From positions 1,793,790 to 1,857,789 of the forward strand of contig VZSR01000514.1 in NCBI GenBank assembly GCA_013398615.1: DNA of 64,000 nt. Direction: 5' to 3'. A program made the translations under genes and the position numbers. Below the pieces are notes generated by a model. It worked only from the letters and a program-made list of their open reading frames with translations, searched no databases and was not told where the DNA came from. This document shows positions 11,501-26,500 of this stretch, piece after piece. This DNA comes from Brachypodius melanocephalos (taxonomy: Eukaryota; Chordata; Aves; Passeriformes; Pycnonotidae). The stretch's first letter is position 1; every line of letters begins with the position of its first letter.

Positions 11501-14500
11501 ATTTTAACTTACTACCACTTGAGTGCCTTATCTGACAGAGATCATTTTTGGCTTGGTAGCTCTGTGTTTGCATTCTCATGAGCTGTTGCTGATGCACTTT
11601 GCTAACCAACACTAGTGATAGTCCGATATGTGAGATTGAGTAACAGCCAAGTGGGAACTAATAAATAGGGGATATCAAATAGTTGTTCCTGACATATTTA
11701 ATATACTGACAGCCACTTCAATTCTGTTACTCAGAATGCTTAAAAAGTATATATGGTTCAGATACTGATTGTGAGTTACTCAAAATGCATACTTCGATGC
11801 ATTTTTCTGAGGATAGTGTCACTTGTTTAAATCCATCCTGCTTGTTATGGGTGCGGCTGGGTACTGAGAGCAAGGGACTGCTGCCTGTGATTAATGAGAT
11901 TAGTGAAATAACTAGGTCAGGATTTTGATTTATTATTAAATAGATGCTTATTACCAAAGTCCCTATGAGAGCTGTGAAACCAGAAGGTCTGGAGTGGTCA
12001 CAGGTTGAGCCCAGGTCCTGTTAAAACCAGTTGTATCTTGCCTTTCAGCAGATGCCATTTTGGCAGTCTTCCTTTATCCTGTTGCTGGGCTTTTCTCTGA
12101 GTCCCTCTGTCTGTATGCCTCTTATTCAGGCCTTTACTCACCCCTGTCATCCTGTTGTTATTCTCCATCTCTTCCTTTTAAAACAGTAATTTGCTGCATA
12201 GTGCCTTGAAAAATGCTGTAGTGAAGTTTGGAGAAAATAGGGAATTAGTGTAGGTAGAAAAACCTGGTTATCCTAGGAGACAGGAATGCCTATAAACTGC
12301 TGTAAGTAAATGCAAGTCACATTTCCAATTGTTTCCCGGGGTATTACCAAGGTTAGGATGAATGGATACTCTGGCTGTTTGAATGACACGTAGAGGCCAT
12401 ATAAAGGTGCTCATGTTTAGGGTAATGGAGTCTAGATTTCTGTGGAAAGAGGAGACAGAGCAAAAAGCTAAAATGGTTATTAGATTTCATGATACTGGCC
12501 ACTGCTGGTTTTGGTCACCTGATTAATGCCAACTGAGGAGTCAACTTTTGTAGGTGGTTGGCTGCCAACTATGCACTTCTGAGTGTGGGCTGTGGTGTTT
12601 GTTGCTGCAGTTGCACATATTAATTTTCAGCTTGGAAAAGAGCCACACTAGCCTGGAATTTGCTCATCTTCATCTTTCTCCCTTCAGACTTAGCAACAGT
12701 ATGTGCCCAGGTTAACTGACTTTAGAGAGCAGAAAAGAGAGAAATGCCTTGGTCCTTTTGTTGTGATGGAACTCCACTGTCAGTCAGTTATTTCCCTTCA
12801 TTTCCAACATTGGCTTCAGACACAATTAATCCTAACAGATTTACAGCTATTAAACCCAACCATTTACTACTGAAAACCTTTATGAAAGTAGGGTAAGGAG
12901 GTCTGTTCATCCTTCCTTGCAGCAAGGAGCAGCTCAGTCAACCTACAGACCTTTATGAAGGCTTCTTGTCTTGATTGTGCCCCAGATTTTGGCCTTTAAT
13001 TTGTCACAGAGACTTTGAGTAAAGGTCTAATACTAAACTGAAAAGTGAAAAAGATAATTGGCTTTTTTCCTTGGCACTGACATTACTGTTTGCTGTGGCT
13101 TCAAATGTGACAACATACAGACACCACTGCCTTGAGTTCTCTCATATCTGCTGCTGCTGGATATTTTAAGAATTATTTGTAAAAGCACTTGACAGCAAAA
13201 GTGGACTACTGGCAGAGTTGCAGAGTTGCAGAGTAGCCAGTATGGCTGTGGATTTATCGCAAATGCCAAATATCAACAAGAAAATAATAATAATAAAAAA
13301 AAATCATACTGTTACTTTTAAACTTTATGACATGAAAACTAATCCAAAATGCCACATCTTATTACAAAGAGACTCTGAAAATACACCAGGTAAGGTCTTC
13401 TCAGCTCATCCAGTTTCATGACAAAGAGCCTGTACCACATATCACAAATTGTTTTTGTTGGACTGGACTGGGAGGGAACACACTCTACACGTCTGCAGAG
13501 TGTTCACCCAAAAACTCCTGGATTTTTGTGTGTCGGGGACTGAGTGATTGCAGTTTCTCAGACCAGCTCTTATGATACCATGGAGGCAGTGATGCACGTG
13601 TAGCCTAGGGTAGATGCTGATTTGCAGGACAAAGTGAATCCCCTGAAACTAGCTGGGAATCTCCTAGGCTTTGCAGGTAGGAGATGATGGATGGTATGTT
13701 CTGGCTTCTTAGTCATGACACAAGACTATTCTTCTCTAATGGAGTTGAATGCTCTTTGAGAGCAGACCCATGTAGGTCTTGCTTAGTAGTCTTGCCCAGA
13801 GGTGCTTGGTTGCCTGGACAACAAGCAAATGAGACTCCTTCAGCAGGGAAGCCCACTCTGGAATGTAATAGCCACTGGCTATTGGGGAACAAAGTGCTTT
13901 TGGAAAGAAACCCCCCCCACCCCCCTTTCTTGTTTTCCTAAGACTACCTTAAAAATACTCCAAACCTACTCTGTGTCTGTAGTAGTTCAATAAAAACTCC
14001 ATGCTGGTAAGAATGACTGAAAATTACCATTACAAATGCTGCTTGCAATGGAAATTAGAAACAAAGGCATGTCAATAAAATATGAGTGTTCCAACTTTGC
14101 TTCTATGAGAGTTCTTTTCACCATATATTTTTTCCTTATCTTTAAAATTACTCTTTCAGCCCTGTGCCTTGTCTATGGCTCTTAGTGTGAAAAAGGAAAT
14201 AGTATGCCTTCATAGCACAAGCACTTGGGATATTGTTTCCAGGAGACATTTAGACTCTAGATAACTGTATTGCTGATATATCTTAAGTAGTTAGTTTGGC
14301 AGCCTATGACAAAGAATGCATGGGACAAGGAAGTAGAAATGATAAAATGCTGCTGGTATGAAAAGTGCAGCCTGAGATTTAAATAGAAAGTGAAGTCAGA
14401 TCAAAGAGCTTGAAGGTAGGTAGAAATTTCCTAATGAAGAATGTCATGATCTCTGTCGTGGCCAAGGTGGCTCTACATAACCTCTTCCTTGACTTACAAA

Positions 14501-17500
14501 GAACAAGCAAACTGTACAGTGGCTCAGCTTTTCACAGAAATGAGTCTTGATTTAGAAGAAGAAAGGAGGTTGAAACACTTGTTCCAAAGGAGTCACCTGT
14601 AACATATCCCAAAACATTCTTCTTGTGCCAGAATCTTTACCTAGTAGACTTCTATTTGTGAAGATCTGTTGCCTTTATCTTTTATCTCTTTCCCTGTGCC
14701 AGGCTGTGTAACCCTATGTTAGAGGTAGCCATGCTCTGAGCAATAGTAGGACCATGTGACCTGCTGGGATCCTTTCCAGACCAAGTTATTCCTTGATTCT
14801 GTGAAACTGTTTGGAAACACAGGTGACAGTTCTGGGTCTGACATGTGACCCCTGAATCTGACAGCTGTGTTCCCAAAAGCCTGTTGGTGGCTGGGCTGGC
14901 AGAGAGTTGCAGAAAGGCTCCAAAATTAGCTTGGACTTTGAGGAGCGTGGCTGGTGGTCGGCACTGCAAGGAGTTCAGAACCCCTGTCTGTTCTGAACTG
15001 TGGGAGCTGAAAGCCAACTGTGGCACTGTTTGAAGGTAAAAGCACGTGTGCATTAGCAGGGAAGAGCATTTGTCTTGGTCAGGGTATAAAGAAGCTCTGG
15101 ACAGTAAGATTTGAACTCTCTTCAAGATGGGAAACAGGATGTTGCCTGAGACTTGATCTCCAGGACCAACCTGCAGAGCACCATCCTAGCTGCTCAGGAT
15201 CCTCTGTTCAGAATGTGCTGACACACCTGCTGGCCAGCTGGGTTAACAGCCCTGCACGTAAGCATGTGTGGAAAAGTAATTTTAAATATAATGAGGTTGG
15301 CAAGAGGGATTCAGTAAGTTCAAATGAAAGGATGGTGTGATGAAAGTTTGAAGTCAGGACTGCTGCAAGGTTTTAAATGGGAAAAATATAGTTGAAGATG
15401 TTATGAGTTGCTGCTGCCCAAAGACACTGATTTGTTCCTTACTGCTGCTCTTTGAAGCAGGCAACACTGAATGGATGAAATTTTTGGGGAGTAAACCAGA
15501 AGTGGTCAAGGATGGATCAAGTGTGGTGGTGGAGAGGAGATCATGAAATGGCACTGTGAGACTCTGGTTTTTCACCAGCTCCATGTGATTAATTTGGTGG
15601 TTCAACAGGTCACATTGATCTTCATGTGTCACAACCACAAACCCTCAGCCAGTCATTCTCTGACTTGAGCATTATCAACAGGATTGCAATTTTGCAATGG
15701 CATCTTAATTTCTCAATTCTCTTCATATGAGAGCCAAAATCTATGCTGTTCATCAGTTACATTAGCTCAACAAGGCCAACAAAAATGAGGAAAATGTAAA
15801 TAAACTAATAAGAACAGATAAGAGAATAGATGTGTCCTATTTCTAGTTCTTTTACTGGCTGAAATTACAATTTTTTAAGTGAATAGTGTGCTTGAAGCAG
15901 AAAATGCTGTGCTAGCTCAGCAATGTCTCCTGATAGTTGCCACCAGTTTGAGATGGAAACACCTCCTTACCCTATAGGAAAATGGTGTTTCTACTGTTGA
16001 CATGCCAGCATCTCAAGACAAGAACCAAATGTTTGCTTTAGCTGCCTGTAGTAGTTGGACTGTCTGTCCAGCAAAATGTTCATCTCTTCCTGAAAAATAG
16101 AGGCAGGTAACCCTCTGGCTTGTTGCCTCTGTGGGTGAGTTTTAAAGGTTCTTTTTAGAGCCTTTTGTGGAAATCATCATATCCATGGGAGGAAGGGAAG
16201 CAGTACATCATATGCTGAGTTGTGTTTGCTGAATTGTGCCTTCACATGATCAAAACCCTTTCAAAGGTTGGTAAGACTTCTTAGGAGGAAAGCAGCACCA
16301 TGGGGGTCTTTTCTGCTGAGCCTAGGTGGCAGGAGGTTGTTCTGCATTTAGAAGTTACGTTGCTGCTGTAATTTGGGTCCTCAGGTGAGAGACCTGTGTT
16401 GGGGAGGTGTGGCTCCAGCTAAGGTGCTGTGTAGTGAGGAAGTGCTGGTGCTCCTCCAGGTCTCCAAATACACTGAAAACTTAGTGCAGGACTCTTCTGC
16501 ATTGTGGCTGCTGTCTCACATCACTTGTTCAATGAAGCAGTTCAACGTTTGAAATGCATTTGGTATTTTGCATGTGTGGTGGCTCCATAGAGGTTTGTGA
16601 GAAGTGTGGCCATAGTGCACTCACATAAAAGAGAAGAACAGTGCAGTTCAGCCAGTGCTGGGGTCCCTAAATGTACATCCCTATCATCCCTATCATTTAT
16701 TCAAATGGTGGGGTTTGGTTGGGCTTTAGTAGGTTGGTGTTTTCTTATTTGGTACTTCCAAAATTAGTTTTTTCAACACAGCTTTCAGTATAAGCATACC
16801 CACATTTTCGTTTCCTTATAATAAATTTCAAGCGAAAGAAAGTGAAAATAGAAACTTTGTTACGGTGGTTTTGATTAAGATTTGTTTGTTTCTCAAACTC
16901 CGTGGTTCTTTGAACTCCCAGGTTGCTACAAAACCTCTTAGAGGATGTGCAAACCACAGCCTGTAAAATGCTTCCATTTTCTTTTGTTTTGTACTTTTTC
17001 CCAGCCATGTTTTCAGACTAGCAGGAAAACACGGACTTCTGGGAAGCAGTGCACCGTGTGGGGAACTGAGACCTCACACTATAGACCATGTGAGGTGTCT
17101 TGAGGACCTGCTGGGTGATACACTACAGCTGATTTGGCTCTGCTTCTGGACTACTTTGCTATTCCAGGAAGAAATTTTACAGGAATGCTGATCTTACATG
17201 AAGCACATGGCTAATTATGAAGGAATCATTTTAGATAGGAATCTTGCAGGAACATAATGTAATTATCGTTTAGATCTAAATGAATCCAAGCAGTCTTTTC
17301 TCAAATTTTTAATGTTCCCTTTATGAATGCTTTTCCTCCACTCAGCATTCAGCTCCACTAATACAGTGATAATGTGTACAATGTGGAACAAATGTCACCT
17401 CTTCTTTTAAGAGACTGCCTTGCTCCCAAAATGTGGTAACTTTTAGTGGAAAAGGAGAGGGATCATGGGACAGCAGTGCTGACTAGATACTGAAACAGTG

Positions 17501-20500
17501 TTGTAACTCATGGGTTTGGAGATATGGGGGTTTTCTTCTGAATGCTCCTTTGTGTTTCTTGGTGGTCCTTAGATGTCTTCTAACCTCCTTATGTATTTTA
17601 GAGTTTCCAAAGACGATAACTTGTACTTTTCAAATGCTTGCAGATCATTGAGTAAAACATTTACGAAAGATACTGACAAAGCATCTTAAAAGTGTGTCTG
17701 TTTAATTTTAGGACAAGGAAACCTGCATGGGTGTCAACAATCAAAGTTACATATGTGAAACGGGCCACTGTTGTGGACAATCCCAGTGTTGCAACTACTA
17801 CTATGAACTCTGGTGTAAGTCCTTCCATTTTGTATGGCTTCCCTTCCTAATCTGCATGGCTCTCATACCATACTACAGGTCTGGCTTGTGTCCCGTGGGG
17901 TTTTCTATTCAGCCCTTGTTGTGCATTGCCATTGCATTTCACTGCAGCACAATCCAGAGCTGATATGATATGACAAGGAAATAGGGTTGTCACAGTGGAT
18001 GCCTTCTCAGGAGTAATGGGTCACCTTGCCACTGTTGTTTGCTCTTCTCACTGGTTTGGGTACTCAAGATGACATTATACAGGAGTCAGGAAACCAGCTT
18101 GAAGGAGAAATGCCATACACACGACATTAGAGCTTGACACACTCAAACAAGGAATTAGTTCAGTGTCTTTCATCTGGTTGGTTTAGTTCTTTGCAAGCAC
18201 AACGAGTTTAAATCTTCCATATCTTTTTAAAGATGTCATTTCAAGGAGGAGGGCCAGGGTGCTTATTCTCTTCAGGACTGTTTAAAGTTCTTGTGTAGAG
18301 AGCGTCTTGAGTAAATCCTGTGGGTTTGCAGTGGCTGAATGCTGTGCTGTGAGGAACAAACATTGCCATTGCAACCCCTCTCATCTCCTCTTTCTCAAAA
18401 ATGTGAGGTTTAAAAATATCAAAGTTTCCAGCAAATGGTTGAGGGACTGTACCTGCTGAGTAGATGGCAGCAGACAGGTCAGAGCAGGTGGTCAGCAAAA
18501 TTTGATTAAGATATATGGATAAATGGAAAGTTGAAAGCATAAGAAAGTAATAAATGCTGGATTTTAAAGGAAAACTTATGCTTGTTCAATCTAATGGTGT
18601 CTTCTTTCTTGAGGAACACAAAAGGTTGAATATTGATGTTTTGCTGTTGTACTGCCCCAAGCCTAGGCTGGGAGGGCATCTCTGCTCCTGGAATTTGGAA
18701 ATGTGGTGCTCTGAACATTGTACCCTTACCTTAGAGACTGGAGATACTTTCTTAGCATGCCCCATGGTATCTTCTAGTTTTTATGCAACTGTGCTTTTAC
18801 TTACTCCCTCTGTTGTGCCCACAGTTTCACTTTCCCAAAGTAGCTTGTGTGTGGAAATGTGTTATACATATAAAGACTATTATTTAACCTGGATCCAAGG
18901 ACAGGAATAGCTGACACTTCATCCTTTAGTCTAGAAACAGGCTTTTACTTCTCAAATTAGCCAGTGAAGTATGGAGGATGTGGTTATAACTGAGCAGAAC
19001 TCTATAGTAAGCATCTTTAAGACAGACTGTGTTTAGACTCCAGTGGCTAGCTGTGTCAATACTAATGGCAGGATTTTAATGTATTGCAGACCTTTTACAG
19101 CAGACTTATTTTCCAAAATGTCCAATTCAGGATAGGAGGCCAGGGAGCAGCTCCAGGGACCATAGCAAGGTGAGAAACAGACGTGAATATATTGGAGCCT
19201 TGGAGTGTCTGGATCAGATTGTAGCACAGGCAGGACAGATGGCAGGAATTTGTTCAGACTAGAGGTAGATACATGGACAGAGCATAGTGGGGAAGGTCAA
19301 ACCTGGTTTTGCATTTGTGTGGGTGGGAATGTAGAGGAAGATGCATGTGTGCAAAGGCTTACAGGCTCCTTGGCAGCAGGATCTAAATTGAGCAGCAGCG
19401 TGGAGTGGAGCTGCACACTGGGGCTGGTGGCACAGTCACCATGTTTCTCCTATGGACATCTTGAAAGAGAGGCTTAGTTAAATCACATACAAACAGTCTG
19501 GTCCAAGCAATAGTCTCCTGCCATTTTAATGGGATGGTTTAGCTGTCTTTATGTTCTCAGTATGGCACTTTTATACTTGGCAGTGCCTGGCTGCATCATA
19601 AAAGTTCTTGGAAGACAAAACCAGATTTTGTTAGAAGGACACAGAATATTAAAGGCTTCTTTTTAGAGCAGACTCACAGGTCACACTGAGATCATGGAAT
19701 AAACATGTTGGTCACACACACTGCTGGATGGTTCCTTAGGGGAGAGGTAGATTTCTGTGTGTTCACATTCCTTCTGCCTCATAGAGATCATCGTGTACCA
19801 CACCAAAATGGGGGGTGTAATTCAAACATGAAATCTGTTTTCTAGGCTTTTTGCAAATTCAGGCAAACATCCAGCACTGATTTAAAATGAGTTAATATTT
19901 TAAGCTTGCTTTGCCATTTTGAATGGTAGGAAGAAAGTTTCCTTTGGATGGGAAGGAGTCATAGAGGATCATGTCCTTTAAATGTAAACCCATATTCTAG
20001 AGCTTGTGAGCTTGGGTGCTGCTTAGGAGTTGTGGAGTATCTTTGATAGGTACATTTGCTGAAGCACTCTGAAGGCCTTCAAGGTGAAAAGTGGTGCTAG
20101 TAAATGTGAGTAGTATTAATATGAGCAGTGGAGAGCAGCAGCTTTACATGCTTGGGAATAGATTGGCTTTTTAAAAGTTAATAATAACTTCTGGTTAATG
20201 AACAGTTAACATAGCACCTTTTAAGTATGGCTTCATGGTTGTTCTGTTTTGATTTTAACCAGCTTATGCATGTACTAAAGGAGCTTTTGAGAAGTTTTTG
20301 CTTCTCTTGACCTTCTCGGACCACCAGTTTGTGTTTCAGACTTTTGTGTGCCTGGAAACAGACCTTTTTGCTATCCTGTTGAATTAAATCCTGGATTTAT
20401 CTACCACCACAGCTTTGTGGGAAGAAGAAGCAGAGGAGGGTGGCACTTGAAATGGAAAAGAAAACTAGGCTGTCTTTGCTGGACATGCGTTCTGAAATAC

Positions 20501-23500
20501 GATCCTGTTTTGTGGCCACTTGGAATTTTTCCTGTAAAAAGGACCTTTTTTCCTGTTTAGAAATTTGAGGGAAGTTTGTCTTTGAAAATAGCTAATCTCA
20601 GCAATTCTAGGCAGCAAGTAAGATTGTGGTAATTTTAAACCAGTTATTGAGGGTAGTGGAGTAGGATGTAAAATCAAGGTATTATTTTGTTAAGGGGTGG
20701 AGTGGAGGAATGGAGAATATGATATGCCAAGCAGGTGGACAGCCTGTGTTTAAAATTAGATAACAGTCCAGTTCAGATTCCCCACCCATCTGCTATTAAA
20801 AAAAAAAAAGAGTGCTGTGTTGCCAAATAATAAAATTACATTCAGATTTATAGATATAGGTCTAATAACTATGTAAAGGTCTAATTAGTTCTTAACTCAA
20901 GCTTGGTAGCCGGTAACATGGTGGGGGAAAAACTGCATTATGTCTTTTAGTTTTCTTGGAACATAATAATAAAAAGTAAAACGGAAAAATTTACTGTTGC
21001 GTTTCCTTACATAGAGAAAGATGTTTGGATGGTGGATGAGCTGGGTCAGCACTTTAATTGAACAATTTACTTGGGTTCCAGAGAACTCATGGTCCCTAAG
21101 GGGGAGAATGGCAGCAGCCACTGGATTTTGCTTCCTAACAGTTTTTATTCAGGTCTCTATGATATGATTGTGATTTGTTGGAGTTTTCCTGTGTTGGCCT
21201 TTTTCCAGGCCTGTCTTGTTGCTTAACCATTCTGAAATACCAATTTTGAAAATACAGGAGAGAAGGTAATCGAGGATTGCAGTTCCTGTGTTTTGCAGGC
21301 TAAGAAGTAAGGCTCAGAGTTTCTGGATTTTCCAAGATTTAAAAGTATAATGTGGACTGAACACTAAATCCAGATCTCCTGACATCCATCCTCGTGTCTC
21401 TCCTTGCCTTTGGAATCATTAAATGATTCCAGAGGCTCTGAACACAGCAAGTAAAGCTGTAGAAAGTACATTTCATTGTTTGATTGGAAAAATAGTACAC
21501 TGTGCTTCAGGAATCATGGAGCATGGAAACAGGCAGCTGCTCACTGCTTGGAAAAGGTTGTAGGATTTCGTTTGAGGGCTTAGGTGGTCTTGGGGCATTT
21601 AGGTTCTGTACAGCAACCCAGCATTGGCAATGAGTGATGTTCATACATTGCTTGTGCCTGTTTTGTTTCATTGTCTTTTTTAGCAGTGATACTGAGCCCC
21701 TCTGTTTCTGAAAGAAAGAAAAGAAAGAAGATCTTGACTGTTTAGGTTCTAGCGGAAGGGTTGTACAGGAAAAAATGTTCTGTTTGCAAGCAGCACAGTC
21801 AATGTTTTTGCTGATTTTGAACATTGTGCTCATCTCTGCACGCTTCCCCTTGGAATCGCTAGACAGCTCTTTTCCCAAAAAGCATGCTGCCAGAAAATTC
21901 TGGCAAGGATCCGGTTAGTTGCTAAAACTAAAGTAACTGCTGTACCATGTACATATTCCAGGAGGTCAGCTTTACAACAGGAATTCATGTCCAAGAGTTT
22001 GCTGCAGTCTCCAAAACACTCAGTCAAACAGTGCACCAGTCGCATGTTTTTGTCCTTACCCCGTGTTGTCTTATCCCACATCCTTTTTCAAAGAGAGATT
22101 TTTGCTGTTCCTTGCCTTTCACCCAGCCTTCTACATGGTTGTACTGGCTTCTCTTTCCTAGGTGTCTCAAACTTCCCCTTGGGCTGTTCCTCCTCAGCTG
22201 TGCTGCAGCGATAACCCTGCCATGACAAAGCCTTGCTGACAGTATAAGGCAAACAACAGATGTCACAACCACACAGAAACTCAGAATAAATAGGGTCACT
22301 GAGGGAGTTATTTCCTTATTTCCTTGGACTTCTTGTAGCCTAATCCAGACAGCCAAATCACCTTAAATTTGTTTTGGTCTGGCTCAGTGAAATTCCCAGA
22401 TCCAAAGCAGAAGGCAAGCTGTCTGGCATAGCCTGGCTATGCAGATACTGACTTTCGCCCTATGTGGCTGCATCCACCTGTGCTGTGTTAAACAGCATGG
22501 AAAGGCAAGAGAACTTCCTGGTGTTATTTCACCCCGTGCCCTACATACTTCCAATCCAGCTTGTCGCCAAGTACCTAGATCTGTTGTTCCCAAATGTTCA
22601 GGACATGGTCTCAGCTGGATGTTCCACTCTGGTCTCCATTAGAGTATTATTCAACATGCATTTTACCAAAATAGATCTCTTGGGAGGTACTGGGCTTACA
22701 AATATGTCATTTGGAGCATGGGAGCAATTGCCCTTGGAAGGCTCCCTCCCTAGAAGAGAGGCATAAAAACAATGTCTGCAGATTTACTGCCTCACGTTGA
22801 TTATCATTGCTTGATAGGCAAAAGATTTTTCTTAAACTGGTGTTTTTCCATCTTATCTCATTGCAGTGGGTGTATCATATATGGTGGATACTATTCTGAA
22901 AACTAGAAGCCAGTGCAGTTAACATGCATCTCCTTTTGTTACCAGTTCGAGAGCAAGCGAGCAGGAGTTCAGATGTCTTCAGCTTTTTTCTTTTGCCATT
23001 GTGCTCTACAAATATTCAGTAACTTTTTCCTGCAGTGAGGTCAGGCTGGGACTGCAGTTCCAATGACTTAAACTAACATAAAACTGTCACTGAAAGTCAG
23101 TCTTTCTCTTGCTGCTGCTGCTGTGTTTGCCAAACGAGTTTGAACCTGCTCTGGTTCCCTCAAACCAGTTCAAGCCACAGTTGCTCACAGCTTTGTGCCA
23201 GCACGAGAAGAGGTGGAGGAAGCAGCAGGAGGTATGGTTGAGACAGGCAGGAGAGGATCACGTCATTCAGAGGCTTCTTTTATTCTTTCTTTAAATGTTC
23301 TTGGGCTTATGGTGTGGATCCTTCGTCTGGCATTCCTGAGCAGCAGTGTTGGCTTGTACGGGTGACCTCTCTGCCAAAGGACACGATTAAACCCAAGGGC
23401 ATCCAGGTTGTGGTACCAAGTAAATTTCCCCTTTTTGATTATAGTGTTGGCTCTATGAAAAACAGTTCTTTTCCAGCCATGACTGACTGTGAGGCCACCA

Positions 23501-26500
23501 TTTGGGACACTTCTTAGTCAATGAAATTGTCCCACTTCTCCTTCTGTTCAGAACCAGCTCTGATGGAGCCAAAGCTATTACCCAGATGCTTGTCAGGCCG
23601 TCACAAAGGCACTTTGCAGTATGTTTTGGCTTGCTTTTAGGGGATTTCCTGCCAACAGAGCCATGGCATTTGCCCAAGTTTACCATGAACTTGAGGGCAA
23701 ATTTCTCTGTTCATACCCTTGGAACACTTCAGAAAACATTTTCCATTTTGCAGAGGATAAAAGGAGCTTCCCTCAACGGCATTGCTGATGGCAACATCCC
23801 AGGCAGCAAATGCAGTACAGCATCAAAGCAAACATTGCTCCCTCCTTTTTCATGAGGAAGGAGGGCTCTGTTTTTTAATTCTTAAACTGTTTTATTCTTA
23901 CTTTTTTTTTTGAAGTTTGAGCAAAACTATGGTTAGTGTCCTAGAAGGGGTTTTCTTGAAGCTTTAAGCATGTTCTTTCCCAGCTGGAAACATCTTTGGT
24001 GTATGCCCATGTGATGGGGCTCCCTTTCCCAAGGATGCTGCAAATGTAGCAGCCTTCTCTTTCATCAGTATTTCCTGTGGTTATGAGAGATGGCTTTCAC
24101 AGGACCTAATTCCATCCCCAGGTGTTTCTACAGCTCCCATTCTGATGTCCTGAGCTTAGTGCTTGTGTCAGGCTTACAGTTCTGAGCTTGCAGATTGGTG
24201 TTGCTTCTTTTACTTTTATATGAAAGGTTTTGGTGCTCTGGCAGGGAAATCTCTTGGCAACAATGAACTCCTCGGCTATGTCTGTTTCATCTTTGCTTGC
24301 ATCATTATCCACCTGTAGGCATCACCAGTGAATTTAACAAAAAAATACAGCAGTGTTTCTCAGGACTCAGTTGGGTTTGGGTTTGAGAGTGTTGAACTTC
24401 TGTCTCTTCCATAAACCAAGAGCAAGACTGAAATTGCCTTCAAGTCTAGTGGTCTCGTGGTGCCTGTTTTGCTCCAGACTGGTACTTTGCTTCTGCTCAG
24501 GCTATCCATCAGAAGTTGTATTTCCAGAGTCACTGTTTGTTTTTTATCTGTCATGTTGTCCTCAGGTTGCCACAAGCTTTTGATCCCAATGGCTGTTCCC
24601 AGGTGGCTGTGGAAAATACTCTCAAATCAGACACTGAATGGCAAATTTGGCTCAGAATGTGTCTCCCAATCATTTTTCCTTTTCCAATGAGTGCAGCAGT
24701 AGCTCAATACAATGCTGCTGAAAAGCAGCTCATATCCATTTGGGATGAAGGTACACCTTGAACAGCAATAGGAAGACATCTGGCAACAGTGGAGGCTTTT
24801 GGGAACATTGAAGGCAACCAGAAGCTCAGTTTTCCTTGGCTTTTAGAGGCTTTTTAATGCCAAACTTTAGTTGCCTCTGTATATCTTACCCATTTTCAGC
24901 ACAAGACAGAATTGGTACCTGTTTTTACCCTGAAGGAGGTGTTCGTGTGTGCTGCTGCTATGCTTGGCCCCTGCATTTCCTGTGTTTCCTGCTCGTGTAG
25001 TGTTGTCTTTGGGTGAATTTGCAATTCCCCTCCTGCCAAATGAGCTGCTGGCAGCACGGGCTCACCTCTCTGCTGCTGGTTTGAAGCCAAGCCTCACCAG
25101 GTGTACAAATGCACAGTTCAGCCATGAACATCTTCACTGTTCACTCCATACTTTTAGACATAATATTTACAATTGCACTTGGCCTTGGAGCATAACTTTA
25201 TTCCGGACAAATGGCCATACTATATTTTTGCTAGGCTTTTGCAATTTTCTGTTCTGCAGCCAATACTGCAGCAAGTGCCCAAACTCCTGGCAAGGAAGCG
25301 TTGTAGAGCCTTTTATAGAGGCCCTGAACTCCCAGCACCATGCTGGGCTTGCAACCAGAGCTGCCCCCAGTCCTTCTCCCAGCACTGGCATCTCTGCCCA
25401 AGTGACAGCCAGGGAGCCCCTCGTGTGCCTCAGCTCCCATGGGTGTCCCATCCTGTTGCTTGTGATGTGCTGGAGGCTTTCTAGCCCTGAGGTGCAGATG
25501 TGCTGTTGAGTGACAAGGTGGGGACACAGCCATTAAAGAGGATGCCAGAAGCCAGGCCAGCAAATGACTCTGGTGGGCACATGCTGCTGATCTCCTGCAA
25601 TCATCCAGACAAGTCCTCCAGGCTCATGCTGAGTCAGGGGTTGAGTAATTCCTAGAAGCTCTAGGAAGTGTCAGCAGTTAATGAAACCAGGCAATAATGT
25701 GGTATTAGTGGTTTTTTTTCTGGAAGTTCTCATGAAAAACAACAGATCTCATCCGCTCGCATTTGCAAGCACGCACAGACCCTTTGCAGGAGAATGAAGG
25801 TGTTGTTCCTGGCACCCAGGCCAAATTGCAATCCACTAAATTATGGTGTGTTTACTTAAATGCCACCTGCGGTTTCAGTAGGATCCAACATTAATTTATT
25901 ATCCTAAGCTGTTGTATGTTGTTACTGTGTGTTGTTAACAGAGTTGCCACACCTCTTCCCAGGAATGGCTGAGCTTACTCTGACCCCTACTCTGAGCTTG
26001 TGCATCAGTTTGTGTGCAAAGCACTTTGGGACTTTTTTTTGGAATGGATAGAGAAGTTTTCTAAAGAAATACTTTTTTAATCTTCTGGATGCAGGCTTGG
26101 GTGGGAGCAGTTATTCCCTGCAGAAATATTTGGCTGCTAGAGCTGAGATTGCTTAACAGTGGCAGTTCTCCAGGACATCTTAACTAATTAAGTGCTGCTT
26201 GCTACCATTGTATGTAGACTCCTTGGGAAAGGACACGCTCAAATGTGTTTAAAAGCATCTGTTTTCATAACTGTAGCTAAAATCCCTGGATAGCTGGGTG
26301 TAATTTTCCATTGTTATTGAACTCATGATCATGGACTGCTCTTCGAAAATAAGAAGTACTTAGAAGATGAACTGCAGGCCTGCCTCGGTGCATGGTGGCA
26401 TGCTGTGCCAATGACCTGGTTTTGATGAGTGTATTCTTGCTTCCTCAGCAAGCAAGAGCCAAGGGACCTTCTCTTAGCAAGAAATAAAGTGTATTTATTG

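Larger units (their letters stand above)
8044..17711 (+). other. WBP1L: WBP1L intron (about 9.7 kb)
   Basis: The intron is bounded by GT at 8,044 and an AG at 17,710-17,711. No coding exon is recognised within it. It contains a TA/GT microsatellite (8,534-8,576), a promoter-like CCAAT/TATA cluster near 9,125-9,160 and scattered A or T runs. No transposon family could be assigned by eye. Confidence 0.8.

Noticed and set aside
14780..14820. ATTCTGTGA-like phrase resembling the 3' end of a CR1 retroelement
   Set aside because: A single short match without the tandem 8-mer tail or any upstream CR1 body.
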